A model generated the notes under the pieces. The model was not told where the DNA came from, ran no database searches, and worked only from the letters and a program-made list of their open reading frames with translations. From JBFXJF01 sp050175155 (GTDB taxonomy: Bacteria; Bacillota; Bacilli; Tepidibacillales; Tepidibacillaceae), in the NCBI GenBank assembly GCA_050175155.1, contig JBFXJF010000031.1:1-23874 (forward strand): 23,874 nucleotides of DNA, read 5' to 3'. Position numbers and translations under genes: made by a program. Shown here in pieces: positions 14,028 through 22,125 of this stretch. Each line of letters opens with the position of its first letter. The stretch's first letter is position 1.

Positions 14028-14321
14028 ATGAATAGAAGTAAAAGTCATAAAATTTATATTGCTAAATATATATTTGGTAGTGTTAAAGGATTAACTTTTA
14101 ATTTAAAAAATTTAAAATATGCGGTTGAAAATGAATTAATTATAAAAGATATTTCCCTTAATGGTTTTAAATTTATAGAAATAAAAGATAATTTTATATA
14201 TTGTTGTTCAGTAAAGATGAATAATAATTATCTTGTTGACCATGTATTATCTGTTCATGATTTTTGGAAGCTAACAAAGAATAGAAAAAAAGATATAATA
14301 ATTTTATTTAAAAATAATTAA
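14028..14321 (+). CDS. Hypothetical protein, 97 aa, without a clear RBS
   Basis: The frame encodes a basic 97-residue protein (MNRSKSHKIYIAKYIFGSVKG...), with alternating strands and helices and a CC pair in the middle, no transmembrane segment and no family I recognise. It begins only eight bases after the terminator hairpin of ardC and has no Shine-Dalgarno, so expression is uncertain. It may be made from read-through or be a remnant. It lies in the predicted leading region, where small unknown genes are common. Confidence 0.45.
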   Translation: MNRSKSHKIYIAKYIFGSVKGLTFNLKNLKYAVENELIIKDISLNGFKFIEIKDNFIYCCSVKMNNNYLVDHVLSVHDFWKLTKNRKKDIIILFKNN

Positions 14322-14386
14322 TAATTGATCTGTTTTTTCCATTCAAGTTAAGTTTGTTTCTATTTTTTACTATTAATTAACATTAT

Positions 14387-14471
14387 GTAATACAAAGTAT
14401 TACTACATAATACTTTTTTAATACTAAATTAGTAATACTAAGTAATACTATGTATTACTTAGTATTACATT
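14387..14471 (+). repeat. Second array of 10-bp GTAWTAC repeats (about eight units)
   Basis: Two blocks: units at 14387 (GTAATACAAA), 14397 (GTATTACTAC), 14407 (ATAATACTTT) and 14418 (TTAATACTAA); then four consecutive units at 14432, 14442, 14452 and 14462 (GTAATACTAA, GTAATACTAT, GTATTACTTA, GTATTACATT). The core matches the array at 9196-9245. The lone position lies about 5 kb from the partition operon and some 350 bp from nic, away from any gene start. Confidence 0.75.
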
Positions 14472-14716
14472 ACCTATTAATTTATTATATATGATGGTGA
14501 AATTATATAATATATTGCATTTTAAACAAATTGAAACTTAACTTTCAAAACGTTTTAGTTTTTAGCTTTTTTAATCATTAGTTTATTAGTTATTAATCTT
14601 TATTAATAGTTATTAATAATTAATAGATTTTATTAATGATAATTACTAATTATCATATAAAGGTTAAAACTCTTGCTATTCAAGGGTTTATAATAAATAA
14701 GAGAATTTAAAAAAAG
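14472..14716 (+). other. Very A+T-rich non-coding stretch with TTATTAAT repeats and a palindrome
   Basis: No gene is seen. TTATTAAT-like strings recur between about 14589 and 14640, and ATGATAATTA-C-TAATTATCAT (14636-14656) is a perfect palindrome around one base. Easily melted DNA of this kind could help relaxosome opening or serve as an origin element. Confidence 0.4.
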
Positions 14717-14761
14717 AAAAACCGTTTAAATATCATGCTTTTAGATATTTAAACGGTTTTT
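14717..14761 (+). terminator. Perfect 18-bp bidirectional terminator-like hairpin
   Basis: AAAAACCGTTTAAATATC (14717-14734) pairs perfectly with the arm at 14744-14761 around a 9-nt loop. On the + strand it ends in TTTTT; on the - strand it runs into TTTTTCTTTTTTT, so it could stop transcription from both sides and shield oriT. Confidence 0.75.
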
Positions 14762-14763
14762 AG

Positions 14764-14849
14764 CTACGTTCGACGAAGGAGAACGGAGCAATCCGACCGA
14801 AGGTCGGATAACCCCGTAGGGCAGGATTAAGAGTGGTATACAACCACTC
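14764..14849 (-). other. oriT: Origin of transfer (oriT) with RP4/MOBP-type nic site
   Basis: Read on the minus strand, GAGTGGT-TGTAT-ACCACTC (14849-14831) is an inverted repeat, followed three bases later by ATCCTG|CCC (14827-14819), the nic core of RP4-type MOBP origins. The predicted nick is between 14822 and 14821. Beyond it are a perfect 8-bp hairpin (ATCCGACC/GGTCGGAT, 14791-14809), CGTTC/GAACG (14767-14785), and CTACG/CGTAG (14764-14819) enclosing both. Inverted repeat 5' of nic, as in RP4, plus position just upstream of accessory and relaxase genes, supports the call. Composition is richer in G+C than the flanks. Confidence 0.85.
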
Positions 14850-14859
14850 GTTATAATTT

Positions 14860-14889
14860 GCAATAATACATTTAAAAATGTATTATTGC
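14860..14889 (+). repeat. Perfect 14-bp inverted repeat beside oriT
   Basis: GCAATAATACATTT (14860-14873) and AAATGTATTATTGC (14876-14889) are exact reverse complements separated by AA. Placed between oriT and the mob promoter, it is a likely site for the accessory protein, or a terminator with no following T-run on the + strand. Confidence 0.65.
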
Positions 14890-14899
14890 TATTTTATAT

Positions 14900-14930
14900 T
14901 TGTTTACAGTATAATTATACCATATACAAT
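14900..14930 (+). promoter_or_regulatory. Promoter of the mob operon with internal palindrome
   Basis: TTGTTT (14900-14905) and TATACA (14923-14928) are 17 bp apart; TTTACA/TACAAT with 16 bp is an overlapping alternative. The spacer contains the perfect 12-bp palindrome GTATAATTATAC (14909-14920), a good operator for self-repression by the accessory protein encoded at 14978. Confidence 0.6.
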
Positions 14931-14977
14931 ATAATCAATTAAATAGTATACAATGCGAATATTGAAAGGGTGTTACT

Positions 14978-15349
14978 ATGGCTAACGTAAGAATTGATGA
15001 TGATTTACATGAAATGATGAAGACTCTCTCTATTACTAATAAGAATAATCCTGAAAGTAAGGTAAAAGAAGAATATAGAGAAGCAATACTTAATCATATT
15101 AAGAAATCTAATGATGAGTTGATAGCAAACAACAACAGTATAATTCCTTGGTTTAACAAAAGGACTGATGTACTAGATAAACATTTATCTAGTATGATGG
15201 GACGTACCGGTATGGACGTTAGTATGATTTTAGTCGGTTTAATATATTTACTTGAACATTTATTTGAAGAAGATAAAGATAATATAATAGAAGTTCTTAA
15301 AAAAGATGGAGCAAGGTATTACACGAATAAATTTAATGGGGATGAATAA
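14978..15349 (+). CDS. Relaxosome accessory protein (MobC/RHH-like)
   Basis: A 123-residue protein with GAAAGGGTG before the ATG. The N-terminus MANVRIDDDLHEMMKTL is a ribbon-helix-helix type strand and helix. The rest is helical and acidic, with a hydrophobic helix DVSMILVGLIYLLEHLF at about 80-96. It lies 128 bp after oriT and two bases before the relaxase gene. Small DNA-binding proteins in this position bind the oriT inverted repeat and help the relaxase nick, and often repress the mob promoter. The exact family is not recognised; the role is inferred from position and N-terminal pattern. Confidence 0.65.
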   Translation: MANVRIDDDLHEMMKTLSITNKNNPESKVKEEYREAILNHIKKSNDELIANNNSIIPWFNKRTDVLDKHLSSMMGRTGMDVSMILVGLIYLLEHLFEEDKDNIIEVLKKDGARYYTNKFNGDE

Positions 15350-15351
15350 CT

Positions 15352-18291
15352 ATGAAAGGCAAATATAGATTACTGGTTAAACATCTAGGAGCTTTAAAAG
15401 ATATTGGAAAAGTTGAAGCTCACGTTAAATATATTGGGTTTAGATCTGAAGAAATACATGAAAAAGGTTTTTTTGATAGAGTTTCAGACCATGCCGATTA
15501 TAAAAGTTTCTTAGAAAGGATAAGTAATAATCAAGCATTACAACATAGCGAATCAATTAAAGCTCATAAACTAGTATTTAGTTTAAGACGTGAAGATTAC
15601 AATGCTTATACTAGGTCAGGAAAAACCTTTCAGGATTTAGCTAGAAGCGTTTTAAGTGAATATGAAAAAGAAAAAGGTATTAAATTAGATTGGATTGCTA
15701 ATTTCCACAACCAGGACAACGAAAACAAACAACCTCATATTCATATTGTTATTAAAGGCGTTTCGGATATTAAAGGTGACCGGGGCTACAAAAGAATAAG
15801 GTTTCAATACAAAGATTTTGAAGAAATGAAAAAAACATTTGATAATGAATTCTTTAAAGACGTTCAATACAAACTAAATGAACGCTTTGAATATAAAGAA
15901 GCTGTGCAAGAGATTAATAATGGATTTAATAATATTTTAGTAGAGAATAAAAAAGATAGAATAGAAGATTTATTAACTAAAGATTTATCCGATTCTGTCC
16001 AGATCGTTAGAGCAATTAAACATTATGATCTTGATGTGAAAAGCCTAAAAGATATAGAAGGGGCTAAGTTTTATGTTTCATTGTTAGAACTATCTAATAA
16101 GTACCCCGAAGGTAAACTATCAATAGACCTTCTAGATGATGAGGATAAAATAAAGATTGAAAGTATTACAAATGATATTTTTAAAAATAATAAATATGAT
16201 GAATTGCTTAATGATTATCTTAAAGAAGCAAATATAACTAAAGATTTCAAAGAAGAAAGCTATAGAGGTATCTTAAATTTAGCAAGCAAGAATGTTATAG
16301 ATAGCATTATTGAAGTTAGAAAAAAACCTTTCTATAAAATTGAAAATGATAAGTTAAATATTGCTTCAAATGTCATTAAAAATATCAATTCACCTGTAAG
16401 CTACGAGATTGAAAAACAAAACATAATTAATAGAATGGCTTTTTATCTTAACGAACTAAATAGTAATGATAAAGAAATTAAATCGTCAATAAGTTTTTGG
16501 GGAAAAGAGAATAACATATTAATAACAGAAGAGAATATAAATAACTCTATTAATTATATTAATGAGATTAATAGTCTTAAGAATAATAAAAACGAGGTTG
16601 ATAGATTTTCAAAACCAGCAAGAGAAATATTCTACTTTCAAAATATGACCGAAAATAAAAAAATAGAATTATTTTCTGCTACGTTAAAATCAGTCGGATA
16701 TACGGATGAAGCTGCTGCCGATTTAATAAATAATTATTTTAAAAATGATTTAATTAAAACCATAGAAAAAGCTGAAGAATTTGTAAACAAGGGTTTGCTT
16801 GAATTTAAGAACCAGGAATTTGTTTTATCCGATAAAGGTAAAGATGTTTTTATAAATGATAAATCTATTTCAAAATTTGAAATTAAAATATTAAATTATT
16901 TAAACGAAAATGAAAGTTCCTCTTTAGATGATTTAATAAAAAATAAAAATATATATAGTTCGGCCAACTATATTTACAAGAAAGATATTCAAGAGATTTT
17001 TGAACTTAGTAAGTATGATGTAAATGTTATTCTTCAATATTTTTTAGATGATAAAAACAAATATGAGTCTCTAACTGTCGATCAGATTGAAGATAAAATA
17101 TACAAAAAAGTAAATGATGATTTAAAAGCTGAAGAACTATTTAAAATGGCATCCGGAAGAATTAAAAAATTAGTAGAAAACGGATATATAAAAGAAGATA
17201 CGGAAAATAAAAAATTATATATCACTGATAAATTTATAGAAGAAAAACAAAATATAAGCAAAGAGTTTAAGTTTACAAAATACGATTCAGAAGTAATTTT
17301 TAAATATATTGATAATAAGAACAATAATTTAAGTAAAGAAGATTTAAGAAAAATTTTAGCTAATGAATACACAGAAGATAAAGAAATTGAAACGCAGTTT
17401 AAGTATTTAATAAATCGAATTGATAAAAATATTTCAAAAGGTTATATAAAAATTAATGAAAGCGGAAACTATGAAATAACGGAAAAGGGTAGGAACAAAG
17501 CTCTTTCTATTAATTATCCGGCAAGTTATATCATTAACAATAAAATAGATCAACTGATAAATTTAGGTGTTTTGAAAATTGATAATCAAAACAAATTATC
17601 TATAAATAAAGATAAATATAATAAATTGCTCTTAAATAACAAAAATAAAACGTTTTCAAATGAAATATTAAAAGTTTTAAATAATAATGGAAAGTTCAAC
17701 AAAGAAGATCTAGTCAGTGACCTTAACTTACGAACGAATAAAATTATTAAAAACTCTAATCTCATAGACTTAAAGAAAACATATAAAATGCCCGATCACT
17801 TTAGTAAAACAATAAAAAACATAGCCCATGTTTTATATCTAAATAACGCAGAAACTAAAGAAGTGAAACAAATTATCTATAATCTAAGAAATATCTCCAG
17901 AGAAAATATATCCGATGAAAAGTTAGACAAAATAATAAACGATTCAAGATTAAATGTAGATAGATCTATTAAATGGGGTAGACCATATGTAATTAATAAA
18001 GATGAATGGAATGACCTCTATAAATCTTTCAATATTAAAAATGTTCCGGATTGGAGTTATAAAAGTTTATATCAAGACAGAACAATGAATTATGATCTTG
18101 GAAGAGGTTTAGAAACATTCTTTCATAAGTTAAAAACAGATATTCAAAAAGAACAACAAGAAGCTGATTATAATAAAACAAGAGAAAGTAAATTAAATTC
18201 AGCTAGACGAAAATGGCTAGAAAAGAATGATGGTATTGGTAAAGATTTAAAGAGAAAAATATTAGATAAAAAGAAAGGACGATTAAGATAA
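15352..18291 (+). CDS. mobA: MOBP-family relaxase with long repeat-containing C-terminal region
   Basis: A 979-residue protein. The N-terminal 190 residues are the relaxase domain: candidate catalytic tyrosine Y27 in AHVKYIGF, then H119 (FHNQDN) and the PHIHIVI strand with H129 and H131, giving the three-histidine metal site. D122 is the usual acidic partner. It would cut the minus strand at oriT, stay bound to the 5' end and pilot the DNA. The remaining 780 residues are very rich in Lys, Asn, Ile and Glu, mostly helical. They contain four related winged-helix-like segments starting near 473, 603, 689 and 731 (pattern xxLVxxGYIKxxxxxxxYxITDKG). A basic tail ends the protein. The stop overlaps the virD4 start by one base. 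Confidence 0.9.
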   Translation: MKGKYRLLVKHLGALKDIGKVEAHVKYIGFRSEEIHEKGFFDRVSDHADYKSFLERISNNQALQHSESIKAHKLVFSLRREDYNAYTRSGKTFQDLARSVLSEYEKEKGIKLDWIANFHNQDNENKQPHIHIVIKGVSDIKGDRGYKRIRFQYKDFEEMKKTFDNEFFKDVQYKLNERFEYKEAVQEINNGFNNILVENKKDRIEDLLTKDLSDSVQIVRAIKHYDLDVKSLKDIEGAKFYVSLLELSNKYPEGKLSIDLLDDEDKIKIESITNDIFKNNKYDELLNDYLKEANITKDFKEESYRGILNLASKNVIDSIIEVRKKPFYKIENDKLNIASNVIKNINSPVSYEIEKQNIINRMAFYLNELNSNDKEIKSSISFWGKENNILITEENINNSINYINEINSLKNNKNEVDRFSKPAREIFYFQNMTENKKIELFSATLKSVGYTDEAAADLINNYFKNDLIKTIEKAEEFVNKGLLEFKNQEFVLSDKGKDVFINDKSISKFEIKILNYLNENESSSLDDLIKNKNIYSSANYIYKKDIQEIFELSKYDVNVILQYFLDDKNKYESLTVDQIEDKIYKKVNDDLKAEELFKMASGRIKKLVENGYIKEDTENKKLYITDKFIEEKQNISKEFKFTKYDSEVIFKYIDNKNNNLSKEDLRKILANEYTEDKEIETQFKYLINRIDKNISKGYIKINESGNYEITEKGRNKALSINYPASYIINNKIDQLINLGVLKIDNQNKLSINKDKYNKLLLNNKNKTFSNEILKVLNNNGKFNKEDLVSDLNLRTNKIIKNSNLIDLKKTYKMPDHFSKTIKNIAHVLYLNNAETKEVKQIIYNLRNISRENISDEKLDKIINDSRLNVDRSIKWGRPYVINKDEWNDLYKSFNIKNVPDWSYKSLYQDRTMNYDLGRGLETFFHKLKTDIQKEQQEADYNKTRESKLNSARRKWLEKNDGIGKDLKRKILDKKKGRLR

Positions 18292-20216
18292 TGGGGAAAT
18301 TTGTTGTTTTTGTAGTAATTTTTTTATATGGAATATTATCATTTTTGATTTCTTTAATAAGAGATTTCTTTGATATTTTTAAAATGGATATAACACAAAT
18401 TGATAAAGAATATTTAATAGAAAAATTTTTATCTGTTGATACTTATAAAAGTATGTTTGTTAATGATCAGCTTACGTATTTAGGATGGGTTATGATAATT
18501 TTGTTTATATTTTTTTCGTTTGCAGATATTAACAAAATAAAAGCAAGAAGTAAGTATAAGTTAAAGAGTGAATATGGGTCACATGGTACGGCAAGATTTC
18601 AGACTGAAAAAGAAGTTAAGAGTAAATATACAAAAGATCAATTAGGTTGGTTTTTAGGCGGGGTTTTTAAAGATGAAAAATACTTAAAAAATGAAAGTTA
18701 TAAATTAGACATAGATGGTGTATATCATTCAGTTAATAGTGGACTTAATATGCAAGTTAATGTTGTTGGTACTCCTGGATCTATGAAAACCACAGGCTTT
18801 ATTCTCCCAAACCTTTTTCATCTTCCTTATATATATAAGAAAAGCAATATTAACGAGATGCCTGACTTAATAGTTACAGACCCAAAGATGGAAGTTTATC
18901 AATATACAGCAAAATACTATGAGCAACAGGGTTATGATGTATTTGTCTTAGATTTTCTTAATTTTAAATACGGTGATAGTGTGAATATATTAGATTATGT
19001 TGATAATGACAAAGATATAATGGATATAGCATTTAACTACATAATGAGTGTTGAAGGAACTTATAATAACAATAAAAGTGAAGATGGCTTTTGGACTGAT
19101 CAGGAGATTCAACTTTTTAGTGCATTGATAGGTTTTGTCATGCAAACGAAAAATAAGGATAAAAGGAATTTGACCGAAGTTGCAAAGTTATTATCAGACC
19201 CAGAAGTGCGTGACGTTAATTTATCACAATTTCTTTTTAAAAAGAACAACATTCAAGGTGCTAGTTTACAACTATGGAATAACTTTTTGACTTTGGCTGA
19301 AAGCGAAAGAACAAGAGCTAATATTGTAGGTGGATTGGCAAATAAACTTAAACTCTTTGCCTTAGATGATGTTCAAGCTTTAACAAATACCTCGACAGTG
19401 GATTTTACAAGGTATGGACTAAAAAAAGAAAGACCTATGATTTTATATATTTTTATAAGTGATAAGGATAAAACATTTAGCCCTCTTATAAGTGTTGTAA
19501 TAAATATACTGTTAAACCAAATGTATAAAACAGCAGAACGAACCGAAAGCAGACTTCCTAATCCCGTCTATGTGTTGTTGGATGAAATGGCTAATATAGG
19601 TAAGCTGGGGAATTTAACCGACAAAACAGGCAGTATGAGAGGAAGAAGAATATTCCCAATGTTTATTTGGCAATCCCTAGCACAAATGAAACAAAGATAT
19701 ACCGAATGGGAAGATATTCTAGGAAACTGTGATTCACATATTTACTTAGGCTTAAACGAAAAATTCAGCTCGGAGTATGTCAGTAACACTTTGGGGCTTA
19801 CGACAGTAGAAACACAAGGTATTAATAGAACCCCAAGAAGATTACAAGAAGAACAAAAGTCGGAAAGCATAAATTCAACGCAAAGAAAGTTAATGTTTCC
19901 AGATGAACTAAAGCGTCTGCCAAGGGAAATATTAATTGTTTCGCAAGGTGGATCCAATCCATACAAACTAAAGAAAATACAATATAAATATTGGGATGAT
20001 AAATATAGAATTGTTGATAAATATTCTTTAGATGAAACTAGATTGTTAAAAAAACAAAATGAAAGTATGTCATTTAAAAATTTAGAAATTGTAAATGACA
20101 TTACAGACGAAAATCTAATAAGGAATGACAGCCTAAAAAAAAGGGATAGTAAAACGTTGAGAGATAAAATAAACCTTAATCTTAAAGAAAGCAAAAATCC
20201 TTTTAAATATAGGTAA
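18291..20216 (+). CDS. virD4: VirD4/TraG-type coupling protein (T4CP)
   Basis: A 641-residue protein starting in a TAATG overlap with the relaxase stop. Two N-terminal transmembrane helices (about 4-26 and 60-78) anchor it; the cytoplasmic part starts with the typical EYGSHGTARFQTEKE segment. Walker A is GTPGSMKT at 160-167, with methionine where glycine normally precedes the lysine, though K166 and T167 remain. Walker B is VYVLLDEMANIG with D431-E432, followed by MFIWQSLAQMKQRY and NCDSHIYLG, standard for VirD4. It recognises the relaxosome and pumps the DNA into the channel. The charged C-terminal 60 residues are probably the substrate-contact tail. It is normal in length and intact. Confidence 0.94.
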   Translation: MGKFVVFVVIFLYGILSFLISLIRDFFDIFKMDITQIDKEYLIEKFLSVDTYKSMFVNDQLTYLGWVMIILFIFFSFADINKIKARSKYKLKSEYGSHGTARFQTEKEVKSKYTKDQLGWFLGGVFKDEKYLKNESYKLDIDGVYHSVNSGLNMQVNVVGTPGSMKTTGFILPNLFHLPYIYKKSNINEMPDLIVTDPKMEVYQYTAKYYEQQGYDVFVLDFLNFKYGDSVNILDYVDNDKDIMDIAFNYIMSVEGTYNNNKSEDGFWTDQEIQLFSALIGFVMQTKNKDKRNLTEVAKLLSDPEVRDVNLSQFLFKKNNIQGASLQLWNNFLTLAESERTRANIVGGLANKLKLFALDDVQALTNTSTVDFTRYGLKKERPMILYIFISDKDKTFSPLISVVINILLNQMYKTAERTESRLPNPVYVLLDEMANIGKLGNLTDKTGSMRGRRIFPMFIWQSLAQMKQRYTEWEDILGNCDSHIYLGLNEKFSSEYVSNTLGLTTVETQGINRTPRRLQEEQKSESINSTQRKLMFPDELKRLPREILIVSQGGSNPYKLKKIQYKYWDDKYRIVDKYSLDETRLLKKQNESMSFKNLEIVNDITDENLIRNDSLKKRDSKTLRDKINLNLKESKNPFKYR

Positions 20217-20224
20217 AATTTATA

Positions 20225-20263
20225 TGTAATTTTCTTTACACATGAATTATATTAGTATATTAT
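20225..20263 (+). promoter_or_regulatory. Promoter of the Tad-like operon with TGTAA-N5-TTTACA operator
   Basis: TGTAATTTTCTTTACA (20225-20240) has the same design and length as the palindrome at 1907-1922. Its right end is the -35 box TTTACA (20235-20240), followed at exactly 17 bp by TATTAT (20258-20263). The first gene starts 25 bases later at 20289. Confidence 0.65.
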
Positions 20264-20288
20264 ATATAAAAGAGTGGTGGAAATTTTA

Positions 20289-21479
20289 ATGGACATATTA
20301 ATATCGATGAAGTCAAATGTGAGCTATAAAAGAATAATATCAAGTTATGAAAGAATTAATTTTAGTGAAAATATTTTAGATAAAGATGATTTTATTCAAG
20401 GTGTTTTATCTGATACATACGATCTATATATAATAGATGAAAAACTGTGGTGGAATTCTGAAGCAAATGAAATTCTAAAAAATAGAAACTTAAATTTTAT
20501 TATATTTAACGGTGATTTTGAAGTAATTTCAAATAAGATAAATGGATTAATTCCTGAAGATGTTCATGAAACGGAAGAAATAAAATTAAACAATAATAAC
20601 CAACCTTTTAATAATATAAATGTAAGGATTATCGAAAAAGAGAAGATAATTGAAAAAAAAGTACAAGTATACAATAAAATTTATACATCGCTTGACAGTA
20701 AATTGGTTGGCGTTGCAAATTTAAGCCCATCCGCTGGGGCAACTTTTATAACAGTAAATATTGCTAAAATTATATCAGACTATAACTTATTAGTAAGTAT
20801 AATAGATTTACCATATAGACCATATATTTTCGATTATATTAATCTAGGATACCATTTTGAAATGCAAGATGAAACATATACATCTTATCAACATTTGATA
20901 AACAGGGGTGAGAAAATAAAAGATAAAGAAAATTTATATAATAATATATCTTGGCTTGTTACTCAAACCAATAAAGATAAAATAGATTCCTGGTCTTATG
21001 TTAATATGCAAAAGTTAATCTATTCAACTAAAAAATCAAGTGTTAATTTAATAGATTTAGGAACTGATTACCTAAAAGATGATTTACAAGATTTTATGTA
21101 CGATCTTGATATGCTGTTAGTAATTATTGACCCAATGCCCCCTAATCTTATGGCTTGTGAGAATAACTTAATTTATTTTAAATCACTTTTAAAAGAAGGA
21201 TTAAATGTTAAATTTTTAATCAACAAATTTAATCCTGGTGTTAATAAAAAACAATTATTAGACTACTTAAAATTAGATCATTTAATATATGTGAGTCTAA
21301 TAGATCAGGAATTAATTTATAAGGCTGTATACGAATCACAAATACCTAGTGAGATAAATCAAATTAATGATATTTTGAAAAAAGATCTATCTATTGTGAT
21401 AAAAGATTTAATACCTGACTTTTTATCGAATAATACTAAAAAAGTCAAAAACAATTTCTTAAAAAGGAGATTTAAGTAA
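20289..21479 (+). CDS. CpaE/TadZ-like protein with degenerate P-loop (first copy)
   Basis: ATG 20289 has GGTGG eight bases upstream; in-frame GTG codons at 20274 and 20277 fall on the Shine-Dalgarno. The 396-residue protein has a receiver-like N-terminal domain (about 1-100, YDLYIIDEKLWW), a charged linker with an IIEKEKIIEKK helix, and a MinD/ParA-fold domain from about 138. The P-loop reads LSPSAGATFITVNIAKII, with G150-A151-T152 where G-K-T is expected, so the lysine is missing. VSIIDLPYRPYIFDY and NLIDLGTDY follow the fold's later strands. TadZ/CpaE proteins place Tad pilus machines at the pole, and atypical P-loops are known among Firmicute TadZ. A role in positioning is inferred. Confidence 0.68.
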   Translation: MDILISMKSNVSYKRIISSYERINFSENILDKDDFIQGVLSDTYDLYIIDEKLWWNSEANEILKNRNLNFIIFNGDFEVISNKINGLIPEDVHETEEIKLNNNNQPFNNINVRIIEKEKIIEKKVQVYNKIYTSLDSKLVGVANLSPSAGATFITVNIAKIISDYNLLVSIIDLPYRPYIFDYINLGYHFEMQDETYTSYQHLINRGEKIKDKENLYNNISWLVTQTNKDKIDSWSYVNMQKLIYSTKKSSVNLIDLGTDYLKDDLQDFMYDLDMLLVIIDPMPPNLMACENNLIYFKSLLKEGLNVKFLINKFNPGVNKKQLLDYLKLDHLIYVSLIDQELIYKAVYESQIPSEINQINDILKKDLSIVIKDLIPDFLSNNTKKVKNNFLKRRFK

Positions 21480-21481
21480 TT

Positions 21482-22117
21482 ATGATATTTAGAAAAATTA
21501 AGGGGTATATAGGATTAATGCTAATTGCTATTGCTATTATTTTCGCATATTTATGGGAAACAGAATTTAGAGAAAGTATGTTGTATAAAGATATTTATGT
21601 TCTTAAAGATGATATCGAAAAAAATCAAATTGTTAAAGATGATATGCTTACAGTTACTAAGTTTGATCAGAGTTTAATTATAGAAAACTCCGTTATGGAT
21701 AAAAATGAAATCATTGGTCTTGAAGCAAAACATTTTATTCCGAAAGGTACACAATTGTCAACCGAATATTTCGATAATCCTAAGATGGTATTAAATGAAA
21801 ACGAGTTTATTTTTAAAATACCTAGTGATTGGATTATAAACTACCCAACTACAATAATGAGCAAAGACCTAGTTTATTTTTATCCGGTGCAATCAGGAAA
21901 AGATACATATAAAATAGAAAATTCACCAATTGTTATATCTACAGTTATATATGTAAAAGATAGCGCTAATAGAGAGGTTACTTTTACTAAAGACAGAACG
22001 ATAGCTTCAGCTTCTATTAATTCAATCGAGATTGTCATAACTAATGAACAATTAAATATTCTTAAAGATTATGTTTACAATGGATATAAATTTATTTTAT
22101 TAACAAATGAAGGGTAG
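21482..22117 (+). CDS. CpaB/RcpC-like SAF-domain protein
   Basis: A 211-residue protein two bases after the preceding gene. One N-terminal transmembrane helix (about 8-25, YIGLMLIAIAIIFAYLW) acts as signal anchor. It is followed by a SAF-type domain (about 38-100: YVLKDDIEKNQIVKDDMLTV and IIGLEAKHFIPKGTQLSTEYF), which is the CpaB/RcpC signature. The rest is beta-rich (IVISTVIYVKD, SIEIVITNEQLNIL). In Tad systems CpaB lies outside the membrane and supports pilus assembly; in a single-membrane cell it would stand in the wall zone. Position between two TadZ-like genes supports the call. The Shine-Dalgarno (AAGGAG) is rather far, about 13 bases, and translation is probably coupled. Confidence 0.75.
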   Translation: MIFRKIKGYIGLMLIAIAIIFAYLWETEFRESMLYKDIYVLKDDIEKNQIVKDDMLTVTKFDQSLIIENSVMDKNEIIGLEAKHFIPKGTQLSTEYFDNPKMVLNENEFIFKIPSDWIINYPTTIMSKDLVYFYPVQSGKDTYKIENSPIVISTVIYVKDSANREVTFTKDRTIASASINSIEIVITNEQLNILKDYVYNGYKFILLTNEG

Positions 22118-22125
22118 GGATGATT

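Noticed and set aside
14387..14471. Iterons for plasmid replication
   Set aside because: The same unit lies at the parMR operon, and no replication gene is adjacent; a centromere or operator role is more economical, though iterons are not excluded.
19742..20194. 150-residue minus-strand frame inside virD4
   Set aside because: It has no ribosome binding site, mirrors the codons of virD4, and its hydrophobic repeats are those expected from a shadow of a Lys/Asn-rich gene.
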